From Tritrichomonas musculus (Eukaryota; Parabasalia; Tritrichomonadida; Tritrichomonadidae): a DNA stretch of 64,000 bases. Positions 63,520 through 64,000 of this stretch are shown here, piece after piece. The notes under the pieces are model-generated. The model was given only the letters and a program-made list of their open reading frames with translations. It was not told the DNA's origin and searched no databases. The position numbers were made by a program, and so were the translations under genes. Location: contig JAPFFF010000001.1 of NCBI GenBank assembly GCA_039105265.1, positions 5,766,001 to 5,830,000 on the forward strand. Direction: 5' to 3'. The number at the start of each line of letters is the position of its first letter. Within the stretch, counting starts at the first letter, position 1.

Positions 63520-63914
63520 GTTGATTGAAATGAATTATTTCAATTTTTTGAGCATTTTTTATTTTTTCACAAAATGAAAGAATTATAAAATTTATCAGAA
63601 ATATTTTGGTCCATATGCTCGGACTTCAAAGATTCTTTCAATTGCTTATGACTGTTTTTTTTTTTTTTTCATTATTAAAAACATTCAAATATAATTTACT
63701 CATATTGGTTACTATTTTTCTAATTAAGTAAACAAAAAAAAAAAAATAAAATAAAATAAAATAAACAAATAAACTATAAAATATATGTCTAAAATGAGTT
63801 CTTTTATGAGATATTAATATAAATAAATTGACTATGTTTGTTAGGTCCATGCCAAGTCCATGTCCACGAAAAGTCCATGAAAAGTGCATTTGTCCCGGAC
63901 TTTTAACAAGTCTA
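63520..63914 (-). mobile_element. partial copy of the 36.2-kb element, reverse orientation
   Basis: Read from 63914 leftward, it begins TAGACTTGTTAAAAGTCCGG and follows the 36213 element through the GGACTT block, TTTATAGTTTATTTG, ATATGAGTAAATTATATTTG and one and a half tandem units. It then ends near 63520 without a terminal repeat. It lacks the TTAA-nested element and so marks its empty site. Confidence 0.75.
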
Positions 63915-64000
63915 ATGTTTTCAGAAAATGCAAATATTCTATTTTGAAGATAAGAAATCAGAAATCAGCCAAATATCAATTATTTGATACTTAGATTATT

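Overview
The window is about three-quarters A+T with compact, apparently intronless genes. It carries several hallmarks of a parabasalid (trichomonad) nuclear genome: DUF3447/ankyrin proteins, tyrosine-kinase-like (TKL) kinases with degraded relatives, a papain-family cysteine protease, glycine-rich and Cys-rich surface proteins with 'F-S-x-S' repeats, TCA-type initiator motifs just upstream of ATGs, and dense DNA transposons. The A+T level fits Tritrichomonas or a close relative better than Trichomonas vaginalis, but the species is an inference. I saw no bacterial operons, CRISPR arrays or phage genes, and no retroelement or Polinton-type gene.

Layout. 0-8.2 kb holds host genes: a stop-interrupted gene, a possible C2-like protein, an LRR/NXF-like protein divergent from a nucleoside hydrolase, a metallophosphoesterase, a cysteine protease and a decayed kinase. 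8.27-24.81 kb is one 16.5-kb Mutator-like element (MULE) with ~1.1-kb inverted ends and a perfect 9-bp target duplication, sitting directly upstream of the initiator of a small gene. Its transposase is a chimera: a DUF3447/ankyrin head homologous to the host gene at 45.3-47.9 kb, an AT-hook, an acidic linker and a MULE catalytic core with SWIM finger. A second, unrelated MULE (9117-14878, 9-bp duplication) has inserted into the left inverted end of the first. Its ends carry GC-rich 120-bp tandem arrays and spare copies of the first 26 codons of its own transposase.

25-35 kb holds a TA-flanked long-TIR element, a glycine-rich/Cys-rich surface-protein gene cut by one in-frame TGA, two tRNA-like genes (one with an odd anticodon arm, one tRNA-Leu AAG) and a GH35 beta-galactosidase with raised G+C. 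35-39 kb is a nest of small transposons: an 8-bp-TSD element containing a TTAA-flanked element, which contains a 156-bp MITE, plus a TA-flanked MITE nearby. 38.8-48 kb has a GTPase/coiled-coil protein, a TKL pseudokinase, a fimbrin fragment, a kinase pseudogene and the DUF3447/ankyrin gene. 49.9-54.9 kb is a broken membrane-protein gene. 56-60 kb has a DUF3447 fragment, a 204-bp tandem array and a BTB-like/coiled-coil/glycine-rich protein with a probable frameshift. 60-64 kb holds a long-TIR element, a coiled-coil remnant, tRNA-Gly(TCC), and copies of repeats seen near 36-38 kb.

The genes form no single pathway. The main theme is repeated birth and decay of host gene families among nested DNA transposons, including capture of a host domain by a transposase.
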